From Bacteroidales bacterium (lineage in GTDB: Bacteria; Bacteroidota; Bacteroidia; Bacteroidales; Muribaculaceae), in contig JAAVFV010000039.1 in assembly GCA_014800525.1 (NCBI GenBank), positions 1 to 47,560 on the forward strand: a DNA stretch of 47,560 bases, in the 5' to 3' direction. This document shows, piece by piece, positions 7,998-15,852 of this stretch. The notes beneath the pieces were generated by a model that was not told the DNA's origin, did no database searches, and saw nothing but the letters and a program-made list of their open reading frames with translations. Both the position numbers and the translations under genes were made by a program. How positions within the stretch are numbered: position 1 is the stretch's first letter; every line of letters starts with the position of its first letter.

Positions 7998-9569
7998 ATG
8001 CCTATGGGTGAGATCCTCAGTTTCTCCATTTTGTCAGCGTTGGTTATCTCGATACTTTACATAGTTTATCACTTTGTAAAGGCCCCCTATAATAGAAGTT
8101 CCTTCAACCGGAGTGTTCTATTAGGGATATATGCCATATCTCTTCTCTCTCCTCTTTTGACCGGTTTCTTCGCCCTTTCGACTCCGGATAGAGATCCTGC
8201 CGCGGCCTGGAATCTACATCTTGAAGATATCGGAACGCTTCCTGCCGCTTATGTAGCAACCCCTACCAATTCCTCATTATCTATATTGTTATGGATATAT
8301 GTATCGGGAATAGCGGTCATCTCCTTATTCACTATAATCAACTTGCTGAGAATCTTCATGATTATTCATCGGGGACAATATGCGGATAAAGCCGGTCATA
8401 GGGTGATTATCACAGACCGGAAAGATATGGCTCCATTCAGCTTCGGCCCGTTTATTGTGATATCTGAAATTGATTCCGGGGAAGATTGCCGGATGATTAT
8501 TACACACGAGCTTTCACATATCCGGCTTCTGCATGGTTTCGACCTCCTGATTTCGCAGGCTATGTGTATCTTTCAATGGTATAATCCTGTTGTCTGGATG
8601 ATGCAGCGCGAATTGAAAAAGATTCATGAATTTCAGGCAGACCATTGCGTGGTTAATTCCGGCGTGAATATTCGTGAATATCAATTACTATTAATAAAAA
8701 AGGCTGTCGGCACGAGATTCCTGTCACTTGCCAACAACCTTAATCATAGCAAACTTAAGAAACGTATCACCATGATGTCTAACCAAACCCGTATCCCCAA
8801 AGGAGCCTGGTTTCGTCCTCTGCTCCTTATCCCAGCCTTAGGAGCGGCCATATGGCTCATTAACATTCCTGTCATGGCTTCTGCCATACGCTCCATCTCA
8901 GAGACAGCGCTGTCGGCTACCGTACCCCAAGTGGTTCACAAAGTTACTAAATCTCTTCCAAACTCTGTTTCCTCCAATGAAGCCAATGAAATTTCCGAGC
9001 CTGTAACTCAGGCCTCTTCCAAGGAGGAACCCGTGATCACTCTCGAGAAAGTTGATCCGAATACGGAAGAGACCTCAAAGGTCTACAATGCTGTGGATCA
9101 AACGCCCGAATTCCCGGGAGGTACAAAAGCTCTGATGCAGTTCATCGCAGATAATGTCAAGTCCCCGACCGGCAACGAGCCCTCAGGAAGAGTGATCTTA
9201 CGTATCGTCATTACAAAGGATGGTTCCATCGGTGAGATTTCGATTCTGCATTCCTTATCTCCTGCATTGGATGCCGAAGCCGTGAGAGTGGTGAAGAAAA
9301 TGCCTAAATGGATTCCGGGCAAGAACAACGGCGTGCCGGTGGACTCCTACTTCGTCCTTCCGGTATCTTTCAGATCACAATCCACTACATCGGAAAGCCC
9401 TGTTAAAGTATCTGGAAAGAAAAGTAGCGGACTGGATAGTTGCGAAATATATGTAGACGATAAGAAGTTTGAGGGTAGTCTATCTGATATTCCCTCAGAT
9501 GAAGTGGAATCCATGCGTATAGACAAATCAGAATCCACCCCGCGCATCTACATCACTCTCAAGCATTAA
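7998..9569 (+). CDS. BlaR1-like M56 metallopeptidase with TonB-like C-terminus
   Basis: Membrane signal-transducing protease, partner of the upstream BlaI-type repressor. Membrane segments lie near residues 3-25, 35-58, 92-115 and 270-295. The zinc site HELSH is at 170-174 (ITHELSHIRLLHG), with EFQADHCV further on as the probable third-ligand region. The C-terminal part (about 370-460) is a TonB_C-like domain (QFIADNVKSP, GRVILRIVITKDGSIGEI) instead of the penicillin-sensor domain of true BlaR1. The ligand is therefore unknown. The last 50 residues have no recognisable domain. Confidence 0.88.
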   Translation: MPMGEILSFSILSALVISILYIVYHFVKAPYNRSSFNRSVLLGIYAISLLSPLLTGFFALSTPDRDPAAAWNLHLEDIGTLPAAYVATPTNSSLSILLWIYVSGIAVISLFTIINLLRIFMIIHRGQYADKAGHRVIITDRKDMAPFSFGPFIVISEIDSGEDCRMIITHELSHIRLLHGFDLLISQAMCIFQWYNPVVWMMQRELKKIHEFQADHCVVNSGVNIREYQLLLIKKAVGTRFLSLANNLNHSKLKKRITMMSNQTRIPKGAWFRPLLLIPALGAAIWLINIPVMASAIRSISETALSATVPQVVHKVTKSLPNSVSSNEANEISEPVTQASSKEEPVITLEKVDPNTEETSKVYNAVDQTPEFPGGTKALMQFIADNVKSPTGNEPSGRVILRIVITKDGSIGEISILHSLSPALDAEAVRVVKKMPKWIPGKNNGVPVDSYFVLPVSFRSQSTTSESPVKVSGKKSSGLDSCEIYVDDKKFEGSLSDIPSDEVESMRIDKSESTPRIYITLKH

Positions 9570-9644
9570 GACACTCCATTCCGGGAATCCCCTGAAACTA
9601 AATGATAATACTCATTGATGGTTACAGGGTAAGAATGTGTAACA

Positions 9645-9694
9645 ATGAAGTTACCCCAAAAAGTTAGACAGATAACTTTTTGGGGTAACTTCAT
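9645..9694. repeat. Perfect 22-bp inverted repeat resembling facing IS3-type ends
   Basis: Arms at 9645-9666 and 9673-9694 are perfectly complementary around a 6-nt spacer. Each arm reads inward as ACCCCAAAAAGTTA, followed in one direction by GACA, which resembles the end of IS3/IS150-group elements. No transposase is present. It may be a collapsed insertion-sequence relic, or it may act as a terminator after the M56 gene, though no T-run follows it. Confidence 0.6.
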
Positions 9695-9744
9695 GAATAA
9701 TAGCAACCATAGATAAATCTAAGTTATAAGTAAAATACCCGGAA

Positions 9745-10624
9745 CTAAAGAGATGCTATTGTTTCGGGAGATTCATTTAGGAACCCGGCGATTGTATCGT
9801 TATCAAAACCATTGCGACGGAGTCCGATCACCATCTCTTTCAGTTTGGTCACCGCTCCTTCCAATCGACCTTTCTCAATCCCCTTTTTCTCAGCAAAGCG
9901 TAACGCACTCCTATTCTCAATCTCTTTCAGATAAGACTGGGAATAAGTCACAGCCTCCTCTTGTGAGAGAAGTCCTGTGGAACTGGCTGTAAATATATCA
10001 TCATACTCACCGCTAAGGTAAGGTTTGGATTCTCTTGTCAAATCTTCCATATGCTTTATTAGATAAAGGAGTCTCTTAAGTTCTGTATCACAATCATCCC
10101 ATTCTTTGGGAACTTCCGGTAAGGCCAGAAATATAAACTGAAGGTTTTCGGTGTATATCTCTTGAGAATGTCTTTCCATCAGGAGTATATCCTTGCGCAG
10201 TCTCACCTTTTTTTCCCTCCATATTAAAGTCGGTCAATATGACACAATATACAGGATAAAGCTCATACTCCACACCTTTGATACCCTGATTTACCACTGC
10301 CTTGCAACCATAAAACAACATCCGGTCAGCGAAATTCTCCGACTCTTCCTGCTGCATTTCAATGATAAAGTGATGGCCTTTATCAGTGGTACAATATATA
10401 TCATATAATACTTTCTTCCCACCCTCATGTTCGGGAAGTATCTCCTTATCGCGGAATTCCACATTGGTTATCCTCATCTCTCCCTCGAATAGCGCATTCA
10501 AAAATCGCTTCAAGATTCCTACTCTTTTCCGGGAGCCAAACACACGTTTGAATCCGAAGTCTGTGAGCAGACGTATGAATTCCCGTTCCAGTGGATGCGG
10601 AGAAAGAAATATTTCTTCACCCAT
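9745..10624 (-). pseudogene. Rpn-family (PD-(D/E)XK) nuclease/transposase, frameshifted
   Basis: Two overlapping frames together make one Rpn-type protein. The first (10624 to 10094) starts MGEEIFLSPHPLEREFIRLLTDFGFKRVFG and carries the nuclease region with VLYDIYCTTDKG and FIIEMQQ. The second (10206 to 9745) starts at RLRKDILLMERH and ends with a KGIEKGRLEG linker and a C-terminal helical domain. They join at a run of seven A on the coding strand near 10208-10214. Losing one A gives EGKKVRLRKD and a single product of about 293 aa, the family's normal size. Rpn proteins promote recombination. It is either a broken gene, a sequencing error, or expressed by transcript slippage at the A7 run. 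Confidence 0.85.
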
Positions 10625-10788
10625 AAAACAAATATTTTATACAAATATATAAATTTCAGGGGAATAAGACAATATATAGGCGCTTTTTACAGTTTGAGAA
10701 GAATTTACTTTTCTCACCTAACCCTGCTCACCTCTATCCTGAATTTCAGAATACAGTATGCAAATAGCAGAATCCCTATACTGTAGGA

Positions 10789-12927
10789 TTATTTTGTGCG
10801 TCCGGAATGTTCTTCCTTCGAAGGACGCCATACGCTGGCCACCTTATCACGTCCGAACCGCCAGCTGACTCCCAACATCACATAGGCGGAATTCCCGTTA
10901 TATGTCTGGTTAATGGTATAATCCGTATATTGCTCTCTTGATCTGGTCTTGTTCCAGCCGAATATGTCATTGGCTTTCAGTTGGAGATTCAGACGGTTAT
11001 TAAACAAGGAATATCTAACTGAGAAATTAAACAGTTGAAATGACCGATAACTGATTAGATTCTGTTGCCATGGAAAAAAGTGAGTGAAATGGGTATCGAA
11101 GATCAAAGTCTTCTGGGGATTGAGGATAACACTGGTCGACAATTCAATCTTACCCGACCAATCATGAAGTGCAGAAAATTTATAATCCGCAACATTACTG
11201 CGAGCCGAAGTATGAAAAACTTCTCCTCCACCCTTCACCTCCCAACGCCCGAAGAAGGTGCGTTTATAATTGGCATATAATCCTGTCTTATTTGTAGACA
11301 GGCAGTTATACGGCATAGTGCATATTTCGCCATTATTCTGGATCTTACGTATATACCCGATTGCTTCTGAGGCAAATGAGGTATACAACACGGCATATAA
11401 TCCCCCTAAACCATAATAGTTGATTTCCGCATTATTGTAAATGGTGGAACGAAGCTCTGGATTTCCGGTTGCATATTCATGGGGGTTTGAATAATAGATG
11501 AAAGGATTAAGTTCCCAGAGATTAGGGCGCCCCATCCCCATTGAATAGCTGATATTGAAAGCCCCTATCCCGGCCTTATTCCATGAAAGATTCATAGAGG
11601 GAATTATCCTTCCATATCCCGTCCGGGTCGTTTCCTCCATCGGATCGCTTCCTTTGGTGAGAGTATGCTCATAGCGCAATCCTATTTTACTCCATATCCC
11701 CGCTCCAAGACTTCTTGAAGCAGTGAGATAAGCAGCAGCTATCCTTTCATTATAATTGAATATGTTGAAGGTCTTATTCCCCGATACATTGCCATTGGAT
11801 ATCCATTCAAGAGAGTTGTCCGAGGAATTTAAGATATCAGTGTAAGCCACTCCGGCTTCCAACTGTGCCCAGGTATACGGAAACTTGAAGTCGGCCTTCA
11901 TGCTATGAAATCGATAATCCGACTTTCCATCCTCGTTCACCCCTGTGCTCTCATTGGAGTTATCATAGGAGGTTGTGATGGTTGACAAGGCAGGACTATG
12001 TCGGCTAAAATAATTATAAGTCACCTGCAGGGATTCTCCCTTGGAGCCGAATATCCAATCGTAAAAGCCGGTAATTGTCAGGGCATTATCAGGATTGGAT
12101 TTGGTTTCTGAAATTGAATTGGATGTATATTCCCCATATTCCGTATGATTTCTGCCCTCGGAGGATATATTCTGATAATTATAGTTTATGATCACCCCTG
12201 CTTTCATTGATGGTTTGAACTTATATCTCAAGAGGCCATTAAGTCCGGTCTCAAAGGTATGGGAGTTGGTACGAGTGGAAGACTCTCGCAAGGATACCGC
12301 ATCAGCAAACCGGTAGGTCAGATTGTTGTCTCCGGTTGATGAATGATTCCAGAGACTTGCGTCAAGAGAAAAGTCCCATTTGCGGGCATTATGGCTTACA
12401 CTCCCCGAGAGATATTCCCGAAGTTTATGGCCAAGATTAAGTGATCCGTAGACCGATCCTTTGGTGCCGAGGGTCTGATCCCGGGTAATGATGGAGATAT
12501 ATGCTGTATTTGGTTCCGCTGTATAGCGTGAAGGTGGAGTGGTCAGAAGTTCGATCTTCTCGACATCCTCTGCACGTAGATTTCGCAATTGCATGGCAGT
12601 GGCTGATGAATTCAGTTCCAGTAGGATGCCATCAAGGATATACCTGACATTATCCTTACCTGCCACGGAGACCGCTCCGTTATCCACCGCCACTCGGGGT
12701 AATCGGCCAAGTAGATTCACACCATCAAGTCCCTTTGCATAGGGATCATTTTTTACGAGATAGATAAGCTTTCCTTCCTGCTGCTTTATATCAGGACGTT
12801 TTGCTTCAACCACAATCTCATTTAGTTCCTGTTCCCGAATATGAGGGATAGAATCACTATTGGCAGCTTCCGAAAAGGACGCAGGAAGTAGGGCCGCTCC
12901 GAAAAGCAGCTTACAGATTGAGTTCAT
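10789..12927 (-). CDS. TonB-dependent-receptor-like outer-membrane beta-barrel protein
   Basis: A 712-aa outer-membrane protein with a signal peptide (first about 21 residues). A plug-like region at about 35-150 contains LNEIVVEAKRPD and VRYILDG, and a long C-terminal beta-barrel follows, rich in alternating aromatic strands and ending in WRFGRDKVASVWRPSKEEHSGRTK. This is the 'outer membrane beta-barrel family' type common in Bacteroidetes. No SusD partner is next to it, so the substrate cannot be named. It follows the sigma/anti-sigma genes on the same strand, 92 nt after the small exported protein, and may be controlled by them. Confidence 0.85.
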   Translation of the reverse strand: MNSICKLLFGAALLPASFSEAANSDSIPHIREQELNEIVVEAKRPDIKQQEGKLIYLVKNDPYAKGLDGVNLLGRLPRVAVDNGAVSVAGKDNVRYILDGILLELNSSATAMQLRNLRAEDVEKIELLTTPPSRYTAEPNTAYISIITRDQTLGTKGSVYGSLNLGHKLREYLSGSVSHNARKWDFSLDASLWNHSSTGDNNLTYRFADAVSLRESSTRTNSHTFETGLNGLLRYKFKPSMKAGVIINYNYQNISSEGRNHTEYGEYTSNSISETKSNPDNALTITGFYDWIFGSKGESLQVTYNYFSRHSPALSTITTSYDNSNESTGVNEDGKSDYRFHSMKADFKFPYTWAQLEAGVAYTDILNSSDNSLEWISNGNVSGNKTFNIFNYNERIAAAYLTASRSLGAGIWSKIGLRYEHTLTKGSDPMEETTRTGYGRIIPSMNLSWNKAGIGAFNISYSMGMGRPNLWELNPFIYYSNPHEYATGNPELRSTIYNNAEINYYGLGGLYAVLYTSFASEAIGYIRKIQNNGEICTMPYNCLSTNKTGLYANYKRTFFGRWEVKGGGEVFHTSARSNVADYKFSALHDWSGKIELSTSVILNPQKTLIFDTHFTHFFPWQQNLISYRSFQLFNFSVRYSLFNNRLNLQLKANDIFGWNKTRSREQYTDYTINQTYNGNSAYVMLGVSWRFGRDKVASVWRPSKEEHSGRTK

Positions 12928-12978
12928 ATGTATGGAATTTAGGGTTTAGTTAAAGTATTGTGCTGTTAGGTAGTATCA

Positions 12979-13018
12979 GTTATCGTGAAGTCACATTAGT
13001 TGCTGTGAAGTCACGATA
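12979..13018. repeat. Two tandem 20-bp direct repeats before the receptor gene
   Basis: Units at 12979-12998 and 12999-13018 share AGTT...GTGAAGTCAC, and a third begins at 13019. They abut the stop codon of the small exported-protein gene and lie about 50-90 bp upstream of the receptor start. The 20-bp period (two helical turns) would suit side-by-side binding of a regulator. The outer bases TATCGTGA/TCACGATA also form an inverted repeat. Confidence 0.7.
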
Positions 13019-13019
13019 G

Positions 13020-13403
13020 TTATTGAAATGCTTTCTGAGGTCCGCTAATGAATATATAGCAACCATCCTCTCCTTCATAGGAGAGGCCGACACTTATATC
13101 CTCACCGTTATTTAGTATATGCATGGATCTATACCGACCCCTGTCTCCTATTATATCATGCGATTCTGATGCTCTCGGGAGATCCTTATCAAAAAGTCGG
13201 CTCACTTTATCCACCAGTGCCTTATTCTTGCTTACCGTGCATCCCCGGAAATATTTTCCCTGACTTTTAGATATATGAATCGAGATACTCGGATTTGAAT
13301 TGTATGAGCCATCAAACAACTTCTCCACGTTAAGATTAGGAGTCTTGGCAGCCGCGGCCAAGGAAATTATTGAAAATATCAGAATAAATATGAATTTTTT
13401 CAT
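13020..13403 (-). CDS. Small exported protein, DUF6108/DUF4252-like
   Basis: A 127-aa protein with a clear signal peptide (MKKFIFILIFSIISLAAAA, cleaved about residue 19). The mature part (LNVEKLFDGSYNSNPSISIHI...) resembles small secreted DUF6108/DUF4252 proteins that follow sigma/anti-sigma pairs in Bacteroidales. I am not sure which family fits best. Its start overlaps the end of the putative anti-sigma gene by 4 nt, so the two are co-translated. The function is unknown. Confidence 0.75.
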   Translation of the reverse strand: MKKFIFILIFSIISLAAAAKTPNLNVEKLFDGSYNSNPSISIHISKSQGKYFRGCTVSKNKALVDKVSRLFDKDLPRASESHDIIGDRGRYRSMHILNNGEDISVGLSYEGEDGCYIFISGPQKAFQ

Positions 13404-13921
13404 AATTGAGAATTTTCTGAAGTTGGTTTTCTTTTAGTGGTCGCAATAATCTCTTCAGCTCTTTTCATGTAATCCTGTTCCACCATCGCCGCATATCTCA
13501 TCAGGGAATCGGCTTTAAGCATAGCCCTATTGGTGGCTTCTGCGGCCTGCTCCTTATCAAGTTGCTTTCCATGGATATAGGCTGCGATATATACTGCGTC
13601 ACTGTCATTAGAATTCACCATATCAGTCGTCAGGCTAAAATAGCATAGTGTGGAGATTAGCACCACTCCTATTGCAGCCGCCACCCTTGATATAATGAAG
13701 CCATATCTCTTTTTCTTAATCTTTAGATCAGGATTGGGACGATTAGCCAACTGAGCCGGAAGAATTCTTCTCACATCCTCAATCGCAGGTGAGGTCAGGG
13801 AACTATGTAAAACCACATACTCCAATTCTTTCTCCTCTAACACTGATAATTGAGCATCCATGTAGAGTTGACACAACTGTTCAAGTTCATCTAATGTCAG
13901 ATCTGTATATTTGGTATTCAT
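13400..13921 (-). CDS. Putative anti-sigma factor, one membrane helix
   Basis: A 173-aa protein. Residues 1-60 are acidic and helical, with a DLTLDELEQLCQLYMDAQLSVLEEKELEYV stretch, suited to sigma-factor binding. A single membrane helix follows at about 76-97 after KIKKKRYGF. The rest (98-173) is periplasmic and helical. It is not a classical FecR. The call rests on the ATGA overlap with the sigma-factor gene and on the topology. Confidence 0.7.
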   Translation of the reverse strand: MNTKYTDLTLDELEQLCQLYMDAQLSVLEEKELEYVVLHSSLTSPAIEDVRRILPAQLANRPNPDLKIKKKRYGFIISRVAAAIGVVLISTLCYFSLTTDMVNSNDSDAVYIAAYIHGKQLDKEQAAEATNRAMLKADSLMRYAAMVEQDYMKRAEEIIATTKRKPTSENSQL

Positions 13922-14397
13922 AGTTCCATGGTTTTAATATTTTGCCGAATCTGTTTTCTTATACGGCTCATGTTCATTCTCACAGCCTCCACTTTCATAT
14001 CCAGTTGCGTCGCCACCTCCTCATACTCAAGACATCCATGTGTGATTAGATTATAAATCTCTATCTGACGGGTGGATAGTCCTTTTAATAATAACGCCTC
14101 ATAGACCTCCATATTCTCAGTCTGGAGTTCATACTCCCGGTCAGCTTCTGCCTTGACCGACTCTATAGAGATAGTATGATGCTTACGGAGATGATCTATG
14201 CAGGTATTTCGGAGCGCATGAATGAGTTTGTACCTGGCTTCCTGATCGGATTCGATTTTCCCTTTAGACCATAACTTCTCAAAGGTATCCGACATAGCAT
14301 CCTGAGCATCCTCATCATTATGAAGGAATCTCAGAGCAATCCGATGAAGCTTGCTCCGTAAGTCAAGGAATGATTTTGTCAGTATACTCTTTTCCAT
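13918..14397 (-). CDS. ECF-type RNA polymerase sigma factor
   Basis: About 159 aa from the ATG at 14397. The region-2 part contains RFLHNDEDAQDAMSDTFEKLWSK, and the region-4 part contains LSTRQIEIYNLITHGCLEYEEVATQLDMKVEAVRMNMSRIRKQIRQ. The open frame runs 29 codons further up to 14484. Those codons lie partly in the inverted repeat at 14455-14572 and do not look like sigma factor, so I reject that start. It overlaps the anti-sigma gene by 4 nt, typical of a sigma/anti-sigma switch, probably controlling itself and the downstream receptor genes. Confidence 0.88.
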   Translation of the reverse strand: MEKSILTKSFLDLRSKLHRIALRFLHNDEDAQDAMSDTFEKLWSKGKIESDQEARYKLIHALRNTCIDHLRKHHTISIESVKAEADREYELQTENMEVYEALLLKGLSTRQIEIYNLITHGCLEYEEVATQLDMKVEAVRMNMSRIRKQIRQNIKTMEL

Positions 14398-14454
14398 ATC
14401 GTCTATATTATATACGGCCCGACTCACCGAAACGTAACACTCAAAATAAAAATT

Positions 14455-14572
14455 TAAGTAGCTCGCAGCAATTAATGAATACATAAACTTAGTGATTTTT
14501 GAGGCGTTTTTGGTGCATGTTTCCTTTTAGTATTCAAGTCCAATACATTAATCAATTGATGTGAGCTACTTA
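14455..14572. repeat. Family A element A0, internally deleted copy
   Basis: The ends TAAGTAGCTCGCAGCAATTA and the reverse complement of the right end (TAAGTAGCTCACATCAATTG) are inverted repeats. They share TAAGTAGC and the AATTAATGAA start with A1 at 14747. The central hairpin with the GA loop is missing, and the total is 118 bp against 194-195 bp for A1 and A2. It lies 58 nt upstream of the sigma-factor start. Confidence 0.7.
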
Positions 14573-14746
14573 ATTAATAATTATTAAGTGTATATACTCT
14601 ATCTTCGCATTATTCGTTATTTTATTATCCGGTTGCTCTTCCGAAATAGTGCGGATTATGAAATTTATGATTAATTTTGCATCTGAATTCCAAATGATTG
14701 AGGAGTGATTTTTCTTTAATTGGAATGAAGGAGTTATCAGAATTTA
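14573..14746. other. Gene-free AT-rich spacer between two family A elements
   Basis: No coding frame is seen. It contains an exact TAnnTTTG match (TAATTTTG, 14672-14679, + strand) that could drive lgt through the A1 element, giving a leader of about 270 nt. The -33 element is not clear. Confidence 0.4.
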
Positions 14747-14941
14747 TAAGTAGCTGCTAAGAATTAATGAACAGATAAAACGAAGTTATTTTCGAGCAGA
14801 TTAGTCCGCGGAGAGAAGGAGCATAGCGGGCTATGCGACTGAACGACAAGGACTAAGATGCCTAAAAGAACAAGTTTTATCGTTCAAGATTTTTTCAACT
14901 ACTTTGTAAACATAAATCGATTAATTTTTAGTAGCTACTTA
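14747..14941 (+). repeat. Family A element A1 (195 bp, full length)
   Basis: Terminal inverted repeats start TAAGTAGCTGCTAAGAATTA on the left and TAAGTAGCTACTAAAAATTA on the right (reverse complement). Inside, nested stems follow: TGAAC/GTTCA, GATAAAAC/GTTTTATC, TTAGTCC/GGACTAA. The central hairpin GCATAG-CGGG-CTATGC (14821-14836) stands on the internal loop GAAGGA (14815-14820) / GACTGA (14837-14842). The whole element can fold as one long hairpin. It ends 11 nt before the lgt start codon. No coding frame and no clear target duplication are visible. Confidence 0.85.
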
Positions 14942-14952
14942 AATTGCTTTCT

Positions 14953-15828
14953 ATGACTGATTTGCTGACATATGTCACCTGGAACGCTTCCCCGGTATTA
15001 TTCTCGTTCGGTCCGCTCGCAGTGCGCTGGTATGGGCTGGCTTTCGCTATCGGTTTCACAATCGGCTATTCAATCGTGGCACGTATGTTCAAGCATGAGG
15101 GGGCCCCTGAGAAATGGCTCGGAATCCTTTTGATCTATGTGGTGGTGGCCACTGTGATCGGTGCCCGTCTCGGTCATGTCTTCTTTTACGAATGGGACTA
15201 TTATTCTCAACATCCCGGAGATATCCTGAAGATCTGGGAGGGTGGACTTGCCAGTCATGGCGGCACAATTGCCATCATCATAGCCCTCTTCCTTTTCTCG
15301 CGCTTTGTGAGCCATAAGCCGGCTTCATGGGTATTCGACAAGATTGTGGTGGCCATCGCTCTTGTCGGAGGCCTGATCCGTCTGGGAAACCTCATGAATA
15401 GTGAAATCTACGGAGGTCCCACAGATCTTCCGTGGGGTTTCATATTTGTCCGCAATGGAGAGACCGTACCGGCTCACCCTACGCAGATTTATGAAGCCCT
15501 CTGCTATTTCGCTCTGTTTGCTCTCCTGATGTGGATGTATTGGAAAAAGAATGCCGAAGAACGCCCATGGCTCATTACCGGGGTTTTCTTTATCGGTATC
15601 TTCGTGCCCCGTTTCCTTATCGAATATGTAAAGAATGTGCAGGTCTCTTCGGAATATCAGATGATTCAGGAATATGGCATGAATCTGGGTCAGATGCTCA
15701 GTATTCCATTCATCGTGCTCGGCATCGCACTTGTGGTCTGGGCTATGAACCATCCGAGAGTGAAGTTCTCATTCCCCAATAAATTCGCTGAGGAACTTCC
15801 TAAGAGATTCAATTCGAAAAATTCCTGA
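14953..15828 (+). CDS. lgt: Prolipoprotein diacylglyceryl transferase Lgt
   Basis: Integral inner-membrane enzyme that transfers diacylglycerol from phosphatidylglycerol to the lipobox cysteine, the first step of lipoprotein maturation. Signature segments are LASHGGTIAI (HGG motif) and the Lgt signature GGLIRLGNLMNSEIYG, plus HPTQIYEAL. Seven hydrophobic segments can be traced. I prefer the ATG at 14953 over the TTG at 14944. About 291 aa, normal length. The A1 element ends just before it. Confidence 0.95.
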   Translation: MTDLLTYVTWNASPVLFSFGPLAVRWYGLAFAIGFTIGYSIVARMFKHEGAPEKWLGILLIYVVVATVIGARLGHVFFYEWDYYSQHPGDILKIWEGGLASHGGTIAIIIALFLFSRFVSHKPASWVFDKIVVAIALVGGLIRLGNLMNSEIYGGPTDLPWGFIFVRNGETVPAHPTQIYEALCYFALFALLMWMYWKKNAEERPWLITGVFFIGIFVPRFLIEYVKNVQVSSEYQMIQEYGMNLGQMLSIPFIVLGIALVVWAMNHPRVKFSFPNKFAEELPKRFNSKNS

Positions 15829-15852
15829 TTTTATTTTCCAATCTTGCATACA

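Noticed and set aside
14398..14484. 29-codon N-terminal extension of the sigma factor
   Set aside because: The extra codons overlap a family A inverted repeat and do not look like region 1/2 of an ECF sigma factor; the ATG at 14397 fits better.
14747..14941. Family A core as a hammerhead-type ribozyme
   Set aside because: The GACTGA/GAAGGA loop recalls CUGA/GA ribozyme cores, but the three-stem junction and the complete conserved core of hammerhead are absent; the fold is a single long hairpin.
14747..14941. Elements as cis-acting leader RNAs with a sense GA motif
   Set aside because: Cores are sense to the downstream gene in A1, A2 and the left half of C1, but antisense in the right half of C1, C2, B1 and B2, so a common sense-strand leader function is not supported as the general explanation.
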